Of a stretch of 64,000 bases of DNA, positions 16,971 through 25,934 are shown one piece after another. The DNA lies in contig JAIETG010000009.1 in the NCBI GenBank assembly GCA_019745395.1, positions 1-64,000 of the forward strand, in the 5' to 3' direction. The stretch's first letter is position 1. Every line of letters begins with the position of its first letter. A program made the translations under genes and the position numbers. The stretch is from Rhabdochlamydiaceae bacterium (lineage in GTDB: Bacteria; Chlamydiota; Chlamydiia; Chlamydiales; Rhabdochlamydiaceae). Below the pieces are notes generated by a model. That model saw only the letters and a program-made list of their open reading frames with translations. It had not been told where the DNA came from and did no database searches.

Positions 16971-18379
16971 AAAAATGGCTTTTATTTCCCCTTTGTTTGC
17001 TTTCCGCTTGTAACTTTGCTCCTAAACACTCTACCCCAGATATGGCGTTGCCGTCTAATTGGCGAGTAGACAATGAGGGAGGGGATACTCTTGCCAATTC
17101 CAATTGGTGGATGCTATTAGAAGATGAAGTGCTCAATGAATATATCCAAACGGCTTTGCAAAATAATAAAGACTTGAAAATAGCTATCTGGCGTGTCAGT
17201 GAATATTTGGCGCAGTATCAAGTGGTGAGATCTTCTTTATTTCCTCAACTACAACTCAATAGTTCTGCCGTCAGAGAACGCTTTCCTATTGATTTAGATT
17301 TTCTTCCTGCCAATGTGAGTCCTGTTACTTCTGATTTTCATCTAGATATGTCTCTTTCTTATGAATTTGACTTCTGGGGGAAAATACGTAATGAAACATC
17401 AGCCTCTTATTCGCAGTATTTGGCACAGGTAGAGAATCGAAGAACTGTTGTTTTAACTTTGGTTGGATCAGTTGCTCAAGCTTATGTATATCTAACTCAA
17501 CTAGATGCCCAGTTAAAGTTAGCTAAAGACATTATGGGATCTTTTAAGCAGTCTTTAGAAATTGCAACATATAGATTTGAAGGAGGAATAACTTCTAAAA
17601 TTGAAGTAGATCAAGCTCTTTCAGTCTATGAAGAATCTGCGGCCATTGTAGAAAAGCTAGAAATGCAAGTACCTCAACAAGAAAATCTCTTATGTGTTCT
17701 ATTAGGGGAAACTCCTCATAGTATCAAAAGGGGAAAAACATTAAATCAGCTCACGCTTCCTGGAATTACTCCTACAGGACAACCTCAAGATCTTTTAACG
17801 AGACGACCTGATATCTTAGCTGCCGAAAATAATTTAAAAGCTGCCAATGCCAATATTGGAGTTGCTAGAGCAGCGTTCTTCCCTCAGTTAAGTTTTTCCA
17901 CTTTGTTTGGATATGATAGTCTGCAACTAAGGAAATTATTCGCTAAAAATTCACAGACTTGGATTATCGGCGGCAACTTGTTGCAGCAGGTCTTTACAGG
18001 AGGCGCTCTTGTAGGTCAGTTAAACATGGCCAAAGCAGAGAAACAAGAACTCTTATTTCAATATGAGCAGACGATCTTAAAAGCCTTGCAAGAGGTTAAC
18101 AATGCTCTGATTGGAGTTCAGCAGTCTCAGAAGGTGTTTAAGGCAAATACCCGAGAGGTGGCTGCTTTAAAAGATTATTTAGCGCTTTCTTGGGAGAGGT
18201 ATTATGAAGGACAAACGCAATATCTTACGGTTCTCGATGCAGAAAGAAAAGTGCTTTCTGTAGAGCTCGATACGACAGCTGCCCAAGCAGATCAGTTCCT
18301 CGAGCTAATAGACCTATACAAATCCTTAGGAGGCGGTTGGGTTTTAGAAGAGGATCAAAAGGCCCTAGCTGCGCCTTAA
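16967..18379 (+). CDS. outer membrane efflux channel, NodT/OprM (TolC) family lipoprotein
   Basis: 470 residues, with lipobox LLSAC (Cys15) after a short signal peptide. Two homologous halves are visible, each with helical hairpins and beta-strands: WWMLLEDEVLNEYIQTALQNNKDLKIA in the first, and LLTRRPDILAAENNLKAANANIGVARAAFFPQLS in the second. The RRPDI.AAE motif is diagnostic of the NodT subfamily. It forms the trimeric outer-membrane duct of the tripartite pump. It starts within the ATGA overlap of the RND gene. No strong terminator follows; a 5-bp stem near 18387 is too weak to call. Confidence 0.93.
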   Translation: MKKWLLFPLCLLSACNFAPKHSTPDMALPSNWRVDNEGGDTLANSNWWMLLEDEVLNEYIQTALQNNKDLKIAIWRVSEYLAQYQVVRSSLFPQLQLNSSAVRERFPIDLDFLPANVSPVTSDFHLDMSLSYEFDFWGKIRNETSASYSQYLAQVENRRTVVLTLVGSVAQAYVYLTQLDAQLKLAKDIMGSFKQSLEIATYRFEGGITSKIEVDQALSVYEESAAIVEKLEMQVPQQENLLCVLLGETPHSIKRGKTLNQLTLPGITPTGQPQDLLTRRPDILAAENNLKAANANIGVARAAFFPQLSFSTLFGYDSLQLRKLFAKNSQTWIIGGNLLQQVFTGGALVGQLNMAKAEKQELLFQYEQTILKALQEVNNALIGVQQSQKVFKANTREVAALKDYLALSWERYYEGQTQYLTVLDAERKVLSVELDTTAAQADQFLELIDLYKSLGGGWVLEEDQKALAAP

Positions 18380-18489
18380 CGTAACGTGCATAGATTATGC
18401 TTAAGTATCATTATAACAAATAGTCACCGTTTTTTTTCGAATTTTTAGAGAATTGTGTGTTTTTTTATGCCTTGGCTAGTTGGATGTTT

Positions 18490-20166
18490 TTACAAGTAAT
18501 GTCTTTTTAATGTCAGAGTTTGTCTTTTTTTTCCTTTTTTCAAAGAAAGTAATCCCACTTCTTCTTGCAAGGACAATCTAGTTAAGGGTTTTTGCTTGAT
18601 GGAGAACGCTGCTTCATGAAAAAGATAGGCTTTTTCCTCTTTTTTAAGCATTTTTTTAGCGTGAATCATTGCGTCTTCTAAAGAAATATCTTCAGGAAGG
18701 AAAGAAACATTAGGAGCAATATATAGAAGAAAGGGAATGGATTGATTTTTCCTTTTTTGAATAAAAATAAGGCAAGAAAAAGAAAGCGCCGCAGCTTTCC
18801 ACAAAAGGGCCCAACGGAAATCTTTTATGATGAAAATTTGTATGTTTTCTACGTTTTTCAAAGATGTTTTTTTGGTTTTTAAAAGTTGTGAGAAAAAAGG
18901 GAGCGTGGTAGCTAACAGTCTTGCAGTCAAAAATAAAGCGCACAGGAAAGTAATCAGTCCCATATACAGAAAGCCAGTTGCAGCCGAAAGTTTGAGTATA
19001 TTACCAAAAAAATATAAACAAAAAGAAGCGATGAGAATTCCACAAAATCCTAAAAAATTAGCGGTTGCAATTGTTTGGCCTCTTTTTTTAGGGGAACTAT
19101 ATATTTGAATAAATGAATCAAAGGGAACAATGAAAATCCCTCCTGTTATTCCCAGGAGAATAATAATTGTTATTGTTGGAATTAAAAATGAAGAAAAAAG
19201 CCATAACAAACAAAAAAGGATAGATATCACAAATCCTGTCAGGCATGAGACTCCGAGTGAGATTCCTTTTTTTAGGATTTTTCCGGCTAAGAGAGCCCCT
19301 CCTGCGATTCCTATAGCACATAGAAGAAATAGATATCCTCCGGCATATTCAGAAAGTTGCAGAGCTTGGATGGCAAAAGGAATGATGTTAAGTTGTGTAA
19401 AAGCACCTATAAAAAGAAAAAAAGCGGACCCGAAAAGGCAAGGGGTAAGCAGCGCTATTTTTCGGGAGCCTAAGATTGTTTGAATAATTTCTCGGACAAA
19501 AAACACTCGGATTTTTTTAACAGATTTTCCGGAATTTGTTTTGTTTATTCCAAAAGAAGCAATAAATCCACAGAGGGCAAATGCAAGACAGACTGAAGCG
19601 GAAAGGAGATAATTGTAGTTTGTGATCTCTGTTAAAAAAGAAGCGAAGAACGTTCCTATAATTATAGATAGATATGTAAAAGAAGTTATAATGCTATTTG
19701 CTTTTGCTATTTTTTCCTTTTTTACCACCTCAGGGATGATTCCGTATTTACATGGACCTAGTATGGCGCTGTGAGTTGCTAAAAGAAAGAGAAGGGCATA
19801 ACAGCCCCAGACGTTTTTTAATTGGAAAACGAATAGAGCGAATAACAAAATAACGATTTCCGCACCCTTAAGAACTATGATTATTTTTTGCTTGCTGAAT
19901 TTGTCAGCTAAAACACCTGCAGCAACAGAAAAAAGAAGAAAAGGGACGACATAAATGGCTCCCGCTGCAGAAAGAATAGTATTAGATTTTTCTGCTCCCA
20001 AAACAGAAATCAGAAAAAAAATCGTAAGTAGTTTGTAAATGCAGTCATTGAGAGCTCCTAGAAACTGAGCAGTATTGAGACAAAAGAAAGAACTAGGTTT
20101 TACTCGCAGATTTTCAATCTGTGTTTTTTTAAAAAAAGGCATAATACTCCTTGTCAGTTCGTTCAT
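18490..20166 (-). CDS. LplT-like lysophospholipid MFS transporter with C-terminal extension
   Basis: I use ATG 20166, which has GGTGG upstream; a TTG at 20190 and an ATG at 20142 (with AAGGAG close by) are alternatives. About 400 residues make 11-12 membrane helices starting FLGALNDCIYKLLTIFFLI and GVLADKFSKQKIIIVLKGAE, typical of the LplT branch of MFS that flips lysophospholipids inward. The last 150 or so residues are soluble and unusual; the segment AYLFHEAAFSIKQKPLTRL weakly recalls the FPEG block of PlsC acyltransferases, though without its key residues. In other bacteria MFS-PlsC-ligase triple fusions exist, so this could be a vestige of one. It is divergent from a PlsC-ACP-ligase gene. 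Confidence 0.75.
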   Translation of the reverse strand: MNELTRSIMPFFKKTQIENLRVKPSSFFCLNTAQFLGALNDCIYKLLTIFFLISVLGAEKSNTILSAAGAIYVVPFLLFSVAAGVLADKFSKQKIIIVLKGAEIVILLFALFVFQLKNVWGCYALLFLLATHSAILGPCKYGIIPEVVKKEKIAKANSIITSFTYLSIIIGTFFASFLTEITNYNYLLSASVCLAFALCGFIASFGINKTNSGKSVKKIRVFFVREIIQTILGSRKIALLTPCLFGSAFFLFIGAFTQLNIIPFAIQALQLSEYAGGYLFLLCAIGIAGGALLAGKILKKGISLGVSCLTGFVISILFCLLWLFSSFLIPTITIIILLGITGGIFIVPFDSFIQIYSSPKKRGQTIATANFLGFCGILIASFCLYFFGNILKLSAATGFLYMGLITFLCALFLTARLLATTLPFFSQLLKTKKTSLKNVENIQIFIIKDFRWALLWKAAALSFSCLIFIQKRKNQSIPFLLYIAPNVSFLPEDISLEDAMIHAKKMLKKEEKAYLFHEAAFSIKQKPLTRLSLQEEVGLLSLKKGKKRQTLTLKRHYL

Positions 20167-20365
20167 AAAAAACCACCTATTCGTTGTCAATGAAATAGTT
20201 CTTTTTAGAAATAAACATTAGCCTTTATGTGATCAGTTTATCGCATTGTGGTTGTAAAGTTATTTGATTTTTGATTATATGCAATTCAAATGGTTGAGAT
20301 TGTTTTTTTGGTTGAATTTCAATCTATATTCATCATTGTGAGGTTGATTTTAAGTAGAGGAAAGA

Positions 20366-23059
20366 ATGGTTCAAAGTTCTGGGAAAATGGTTTTCATAAG
20401 ATTTCTACGCTATTTCTTTAAAGGATTTTTAAGTCTTAGATATCAAATTACAGTGAAAGGATTTAAAGACATTAAGTCCTTAAAAGGAAGAAAGCCTGGG
20501 GTGCTGTTTTTGCCTAACCATCCAGCAGTCATTGACCCCGTAATTCTTATGACCATTATTGCTCCTGATTTTTTCCCTAAAAGTCTTATTGCCGAGGATT
20601 TTTATTTAAAAAGTTTTCAGAAGTTTTTAAATTTTTTTAGAGTGGTGCCTATTCCGAATGTAGAAGAAAAGGCTACGTGTTGGAAGAAAAAAGTTGTGGA
20701 TAAAATTTTGGATAACACCCGGAGAGATCTATTGGGGGGTGAAAATTATCTCATTTATCCCGCAGGGAAACTTAAACATTTTGCTATGGAATCTATTGGA
20801 GGAGCTTCATTTGTACATCGCTTAGTGCAAAAGAATCCTGAAATTCCAATTGTTCTTGTTCGTACTACCGGACTTTGGGGAAGTAGTTTTTCAAGAGCTC
20901 AGACGGGAAGATCGCCTAATATTTTAAACACTGTAAAGCTTGGATTATCTACAGTTTTTAAAAATGGAATTTTTTTTGTACCTAAAAGAAAAGTGCTTAT
21001 AGAATTTTCCTATATTACGTCTCCAATTCCCTGTAAAAGTCGTTTAGAGTTTAATAGGTTTTTAGAAAACTGGTACAATCAATATCCTTATCCTGGAGAA
21101 GAGCCTCTTTCCTTACCTGCCTACTCTAGATGGGATCCTAAAAAGAAGATTCCTCTTGCTGCTATTTTAGAAAAAAAAGAAGAGATATTGTTCATTTCCC
21201 CTGAAATTGAAACAGAAGTAAAGGACTATCTGTCAAAGCTGTTTTCTATTGATAATATTAGCATAGACTCCCACCTTTCCTTTGATCTAGGGCTTGATTC
21301 TTTAGATATTGCTCAAATTTATTCCTTTTTAGATAGAAAGTACGGTGTTTCTGAGATAGAGCCTGGTTCTTTAGTAAATGTAAAAGATATAATAAAAATC
21401 GCTTCCCATCCGAATAGATTTTCTCTAAAAAAAGAAAAGAAAAGTCCTACATATTTTCCAAACTTTCAAGAGGCAAAAAAAAGAAAAAGGCCAAAATTTC
21501 CGGATGGAAAAGTTATTGCTGAAGTCTTTTTGAACTCTTGTAATCGTATGAAATCTCAAATAGCTTGTGCTGATCGAACTACGGTTTTTTCTTATAGGTC
21601 ATTGAAAAGGGCAGCATTGATATTTTCTCTAAAATTAAAAATCCTTCCAGGAAAAAACATTGGAGTACTTCTTCCTTCTTCTGTTGCTGTAAATCTTTCT
21701 GTTTTATCCCTATTTCTAGCTAAAAAGGTTCCTGTAATGCTCAACTGGACAGCTGGAAGAAAATCTCTTTCTGATGCGTTAAAGCAAGGGGCGTTTGAAG
21801 CGATTATTACATCTAAAAAATTCCTGGATACGATCCCCTCAGAAGATTTAGAGGAAATTGCAGACTTGTTTGTGTTTTTGGAAGATATCAAACACTCGAT
21901 TTCTATTCGGGAAAAGCTCAGAGGCATCTGGCTGAGTTTTTTTTCTACAAAACAGATTATGAATAAATTAACGATCTCTTCAAATCCACATCAAACAGCT
22001 GTAATTTTATTTACTAGCGGTACAGAGTTTTTACCTAAAGCTGTTCCGCTTACTCATTACCAGATTTTGATGAATCAAAAAGGAGTAATGGACTGTATAA
22101 AGCCACTAGCAAAAGATTGCTTGTATGGAGTGCTCCCGCCTTTTCATTCTTTTGGTTTTTCTTTGACAGGACTTCTTCCTTTACTATTGGGTCTTAAGAT
22201 GTTTTATGCGCCAGATCCTACAGATTCAAGGCAGATGGCTTTAGATATCTCTCAAGCAAAGATTACTATGCTTTGCTGCGCTCCGAGCTTTATACGTCCA
22301 TTGATTGCTGAAGCTACGAAAAAGCAGCTAAAAACGTTGAAAATTCTCGTAAGTGGGGCAGAAAAAATGCCCCAAGACTTACTCAGGAGAATAAAGAAAA
22401 AAGTTCCTCACGTGACTGTAATCGAAGGGTATGGGATTACGGAATGTTCCCCTGTCATTACTGCACAAAGACGAAAAAGAGCCAAGAAGGGAGTTGGAGA
22501 GCCTATTCCCGGTGTTTTGGTGTCTATAGTAGATCCAGAATCATTGCTAGAAATGCCTGTAGGAGAAAAGGGGGAAATCTGTATTAGTGGGCCTTCTGTA
22601 TTCAATGGATATTTAGGAGCGAATACGGATTCTTTTTTTTATAGGGATGAAAAAAAATGGTATCGATCTGGAGATTTGGGCCATCTTGACAAGAAGGGCA
22701 CTCTTTATATAACAGATAGAACCAAAAGGATGATGAAAATCGGTGGAGAGATGGTTTCTTTAGGAGGATTGGAGCTGGAGTTTCTTAATATGGCCCAAAA
22801 ATATCAATGGGTCTCTCCTATGCATGAAGGGCCATCTTTGGCTGTTATTGAAAAAGGTCAGGGAGGGCAAAAAGCTGAAATTGTCTTATTTACTACATTT
22901 CCCGCAGATAAAAAGGTTATTAACCAGCAGTTAAGAAATTCAGGCTTTGCTCGCATCGTTAAAGTTTCTGAAGTGATACAGGTTAAAGTCATTCCTGTGA
23001 CCTCGACAGGAAAAACTCATCATCGCATGTTAGAAAAATGGATTAATAAAGAAGCCTGA
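20366..23059 (+). CDS. Aas-like fusion: PlsC acyltransferase - acyl carrier protein - acyl-ACP synthetase
   Basis: 897 residues in three parts. Residues 40-230: PlsC acyltransferase with H-x4-D (NHPAVID, His52 and Asp57) and a YPAGK block. Residues about 275-345: a carrier-protein domain with the phosphopantetheine site GLDSLD (Ser312). Residues about 390-890: AMP-binding acyl ligase with LFTSGTEFLPKAVPLTH, the A8-type GYGITECSP, and YRSGDLG...KRMMKIGGE. E. coli Aas has only the first and third parts; the inserted carrier domain would let the ligase load acyl chains in cis before transfer to lysophospholipid. With the divergent LplT-like gene it suggests uptake and reacylation of lysolipids. 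RBS AGAGGAAAG sits before ATG 20366. The C-terminal Lys in STGKTHHR is present. Confidence 0.88.
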   Translation: MVQSSGKMVFIRFLRYFFKGFLSLRYQITVKGFKDIKSLKGRKPGVLFLPNHPAVIDPVILMTIIAPDFFPKSLIAEDFYLKSFQKFLNFFRVVPIPNVEEKATCWKKKVVDKILDNTRRDLLGGENYLIYPAGKLKHFAMESIGGASFVHRLVQKNPEIPIVLVRTTGLWGSSFSRAQTGRSPNILNTVKLGLSTVFKNGIFFVPKRKVLIEFSYITSPIPCKSRLEFNRFLENWYNQYPYPGEEPLSLPAYSRWDPKKKIPLAAILEKKEEILFISPEIETEVKDYLSKLFSIDNISIDSHLSFDLGLDSLDIAQIYSFLDRKYGVSEIEPGSLVNVKDIIKIASHPNRFSLKKEKKSPTYFPNFQEAKKRKRPKFPDGKVIAEVFLNSCNRMKSQIACADRTTVFSYRSLKRAALIFSLKLKILPGKNIGVLLPSSVAVNLSVLSLFLAKKVPVMLNWTAGRKSLSDALKQGAFEAIITSKKFLDTIPSEDLEEIADLFVFLEDIKHSISIREKLRGIWLSFFSTKQIMNKLTISSNPHQTAVILFTSGTEFLPKAVPLTHYQILMNQKGVMDCIKPLAKDCLYGVLPPFHSFGFSLTGLLPLLLGLKMFYAPDPTDSRQMALDISQAKITMLCCAPSFIRPLIAEATKKQLKTLKILVSGAEKMPQDLLRRIKKKVPHVTVIEGYGITECSPVITAQRRKRAKKGVGEPIPGVLVSIVDPESLLEMPVGEKGEICISGPSVFNGYLGANTDSFFYRDEKKWYRSGDLGHLDKKGTLYITDRTKRMMKIGGEMVSLGGLELEFLNMAQKYQWVSPMHEGPSLAVIEKGQGGQKAEIVLFTTFPADKKVINQQLRNSGFARIVKVSEVIQVKVIPVTSTGKTHHRMLEKWINKEA

Positions 23060-23393
23060 TTAAACGAAATATTTCTCGCTTTCGCTGGGAGAGTGTTGTA
23101 ATCATTTAATAATTAGATGTTTGTGTGGTGCGCTTGTGCCGGTCTGATTTTTCCTCGTCGTTTTCAACGCCCTATTCTTAAATTAGAATAATAAATTATT
23201 CAATCGCATCTATTTGGTAATAAGTTGTTTGATCGCGATTTGGTCGTTTTTTGTCGTTTGTTTGTGTTTTTTTTTGAATGAAAATTGTTGATCGTTATTT
23301 TAATTGGTAAATATTATCAAGTTAATTGGTTTTTGTGTTTTATTTATAAAATTAGCGTAATAAAATCTGTAAAATTTAAATAATAGGCGCATT
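23060..23393. other. intergenic region of 334 bases
   Basis: Very AT-rich, with T-runs in its second half. I see no open frame with a ribosome site and no strong terminator hairpin. It probably carries the promoter of the gene at 23394, but I cannot place -35 and -10 boxes with confidence. Confidence 0.4.
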
Positions 23394-24929
23394 ATGTCGA
23401 ATCGAAGCTCTTCTTGGGGTGACGGACAAGTCAATGATTGGTTTAATTTGCAGGAAAAAATTGCAGAATCCTTTTCGTTAAATCATTGTTTTGCAGCAGC
23501 TTGTGGATTTCCTGTTGATCTAGGACCAGAAACTGTTGGTAATATCGATCTATCCAATTTTCATTCTACATGCACATTTTCTGGATATTGCTATACAGAC
23601 GAAACTTCGGGTTGGTTGAAAAGTCGTAAGCATAATTTAGAAATAATGAATAGTTTCGTTGATAACAGAATAACCGATTTTTTGTTGGGGTTATGTTTTG
23701 GAGCTAGCTATACCCCTATAGAGGGATGGGCTACAAGGTCTAATGTAATTTATTCTGTTAATATCAAGAATTCTTTGGGAAGTTCTGCTCCATTTTCTGC
23801 GTCTTTATCCAGCAATATTCGCAGAATTTATAAAGACTATATCCTTAGGCCGATAAGATGTTTGATAAGACCATTTTTTCTCCCCCTTTTTATTTTCCAT
23901 TGGTTTCCTGCGAAGTATGTGGTTCAAATGAAAAAAGAAGAACAGTTTTTTACGGGTTTTTGGGACCCAAATACACCGTGTTATCCAGAGTTATCTCATC
24001 ATAAAAGGATCAAAGAGCTTTTTACTCACCAAAAGGTAGATTTTTCAATTTTTTTAAAAGGACTACCTTGCAAAGTACGGTGCTGCGTAATTGAATCTAA
24101 AGATATTGATCCTCAGAAAGAGTGTTGTACTGTAGTGCATGTTCTTGGGATGGGGTCAACCATTAATAATACCATAATGCACACATATCCTCTTTTGGCT
24201 GCCTATTTAGACGTGCAAGAAAAAAAGCCTCCTGTACGTTTTATTCTTATTGATCACTATTCGACTATTTCTTTAGAGGGTGTTGTACATACACCTGAAA
24301 CTCTTACTGAAGCAGGGTTCCTTCTTAGTGAAACCTTAAAATCTATTGAAGCTACGTATGGAACTATTCATCAACTCTTGTCCTACTCTGTAGGCAGTGT
24401 TGTTACTGCTGCTGCATTGAAGTATTTTCACACTTTTATGAAATCAAGTGATGCAACTGCTTTAAAGCCCTCAAGAGCCTTTAAATCTTTACCAAAGAAT
24501 ATGGTCTTTGATCGGGGGCCATCTTGTGTCACAAAATTAAGTAACGAATATATAGGGGGATCAATACTTTTACAGTTAGCTAAGCTCTCCGGTTGGGATA
24601 TAAATGTTGGGAAAGAAATATCGAACTTTGTTGATTGTTGTAAGGGAGGATCGCCTGCTATAACTATTTTAAACGCATTAAATGATCATCGATTTTCTTT
24701 GAGTTCTACTCTTTATTCTAATCCGGATATTGCAAAGTTGGTAGAAGAAAAAAAAGTCACTTCTCTATTGTTAGACATTTGTGCGCAAATTGTTCATGAG
24801 AATGCACAGCATAGTTTTGGTTTGGGAAATTGGTATGGATCCCATATTGTGGGAGGGGGTGAAAAACAAGATTTTTTACCAAGAGATCGAAATCTTGCCG
24901 AGGCAATTATTAGAACTTCTCTTTTTTAG
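23394..24929 (+). CDS. unknown protein, possible alpha/beta-hydrolase-like fold
   Basis: 511 residues, no signal peptide, one hydrophobic stretch near residues 155-170 (LIRPFFLPLFIFHWFP). From about 225 on, the pattern resembles an alpha/beta hydrolase: a strand with VVHVLGMGST (oxyanion-loop-like), then RFILIDHYST, then a nucleophile-elbow-like YSVGSVV near 329-335 followed by a helix (TAAALKYF). The elbow lacks the canonical first Gly, and I could not place the acid and His with certainty. The first half is Cys-rich and matches nothing I recognise. It could be a chlamydia-specific effector or inclusion-associated protein. Function is not assigned. Confidence 0.5.
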   Translation: MSNRSSSWGDGQVNDWFNLQEKIAESFSLNHCFAAACGFPVDLGPETVGNIDLSNFHSTCTFSGYCYTDETSGWLKSRKHNLEIMNSFVDNRITDFLLGLCFGASYTPIEGWATRSNVIYSVNIKNSLGSSAPFSASLSSNIRRIYKDYILRPIRCLIRPFFLPLFIFHWFPAKYVVQMKKEEQFFTGFWDPNTPCYPELSHHKRIKELFTHQKVDFSIFLKGLPCKVRCCVIESKDIDPQKECCTVVHVLGMGSTINNTIMHTYPLLAAYLDVQEKKPPVRFILIDHYSTISLEGVVHTPETLTEAGFLLSETLKSIEATYGTIHQLLSYSVGSVVTAAALKYFHTFMKSSDATALKPSRAFKSLPKNMVFDRGPSCVTKLSNEYIGGSILLQLAKLSGWDINVGKEISNFVDCCKGGSPAITILNALNDHRFSLSSTLYSNPDIAKLVEEKKVTSLLLDICAQIVHENAQHSFGLGNWYGSHIVGGGEKQDFLPRDRNLAEAIIRTSLF

Positions 24930-24952
24930 GAAATTTTTTGAAGGTAGGAGAT

Positions 24953-25537
24953 TTAAGATTGCAACGTCTTATTTTGTAAAAGACACACAACAAAAACCTC
25001 TACCCCAAGACCTTTCCCTGCATCGTCCATTTCCTCTCCGGATGTTGCTTGCACATGAATGTCAGGAAAGATTTTTTGGAACGCAAAAAAACTCTCTAAG
25101 TTTTTTTCCACAAGATGCCATTGCATGCGGATTTGAGACTTTACCATGATCTTTAAATCTATCAGTTCATAAGAAGATCCCTGAAGGAGCTCTGCGGATT
25201 TTCGTACAAAATCCGCGCTATTGCGATTGGAGTTTTTAGAGTCGTTGTTGGGGAACAAAGAGCCAATATCCCTTGCTTTTTTGTTAGATAAAGCAGAAAG
25301 AAGAGCATTAACAACTGCATGATATAAAACATCTCCATCACTTCTGGCTTTAAAGGGTCCAAACGCTTTTTGATATTTTTCTTCTAAAACAACGCCTCCA
25401 ATAATGAGCTTTTTCTCTTGGGAAAGATATTCCGTTTCTAGTTCTACAGAAGTTTGCGTTTCTAATAGCTTTTTTTCCTCTAAATTCAAAAAGCGGTGAC
25501 TGTCATAACCGTAGCCTAATTTGAAAGCTCGTTCCAT
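24953..25537 (-). CDS. ispF: 2-C-methyl-D-erythritol 2,4-cyclodiphosphate synthase (divergent)
   Basis: Start at ATG 25537 (GGAG upstream), giving about 194 residues, longer than the usual 160. The N-terminus GYGYDSHRF carries the metal-binding Asp-x-His, and RSDGDVLYHAVVNALL is the second signature block; near the C-terminus SGEEMDDAGKGLGVEVF aligns with the usual T-E-x(4)-G-x-G-x-G block. IspF makes the cyclic diphosphate intermediate of the non-mevalonate isoprenoid pathway as a trimer. Two oddities: an insertion of roughly 30 residues after GYDSHRF, and a central VKSQIRMQW where most members have a conserved Asp plus a Pro-containing loop. It converges on the unknown gene at 23394. Confidence 0.8.
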   Translation of the reverse strand: MERAFKLGYGYDSHRFLNLEEKKLLETQTSVELETEYLSQEKKLIIGGVVLEEKYQKAFGPFKARSDGDVLYHAVVNALLSALSNKKARDIGSLFPNNDSKNSNRNSADFVRKSAELLQGSSYELIDLKIMVKSQIRMQWHLVEKNLESFFAFQKIFPDIHVQATSGEEMDDAGKGLGVEVFVVCLLQNKTLQS

Positions 25538-25600
25538 TTTACAATGCTCCAAGTTTTTGAAAACATTGTCATAAATTGGGAAAAAGTGCAATTGCTTCCG

Positions 25601-25924
25601 CTATTTTAACGCTAGCATAACAGCTTGTCTTTGTTGTTCTAGTTGTAAGATTTGTTGATTTGTATTTTGTACATCTTGCATGAGGCTTTCCACTTCTCTA
25701 GACTGTCTTCTTCCAACACCAGGCAGTATTCCTGTAGAACCTCGTTCTAAATGTTTGGCAATTTCTGCCTTATATTCGAGCTTTTGTTTAGTAAGATTTT
25801 CAATTTGTTGATCTAGCTGCACGAGTCTTTGGTACTGCTCTTTCATGATTTCTTGAGAACTTTGATCTGCATGCATGACACTTGTTAGGCAAAAGAGAGG
25901 AATGAATAATAAAAACATTTTCAT
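25601..25924 (-). CDS. small exported coiled-coil protein, unknown
   Basis: 107 residues: a signal peptide (MKMFLLFIPLFCLTSVMHADQ), then two Gln/Glu/Leu-rich heptad helices (about 28-58 and 75-105) split by a Gly/Pro loop STGILPGVGRRQ. This looks like a helical hairpin or coiled-coil dimer in the periplasm. No enzyme motif. It lies 10 bases after the mcsB-like gene and ahead of ispF on the same strand, so it may be the tail of the mcsA-mcsB transcript. Chaperone-like (Skp-type) or spacer roles are conceivable but not supported by specific residues. Confidence 0.55.
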   Translation of the reverse strand: MKMFLLFIPLFCLTSVMHADQSSQEIMKEQYQRLVQLDQQIENLTKQKLEYKAEIAKHLERGSTGILPGVGRRQSREVESLMQDVQNTNQQILQLEQQRQAVMLALK

Positions 25925-25934
25925 AAAGGGTTCC

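Noticed and set aside
18387-18400. Possible terminator after the TolC-like gene
   Set aside because: The stem is only 5 bp (GCATA/TATGC) and has no adjacent T-run.
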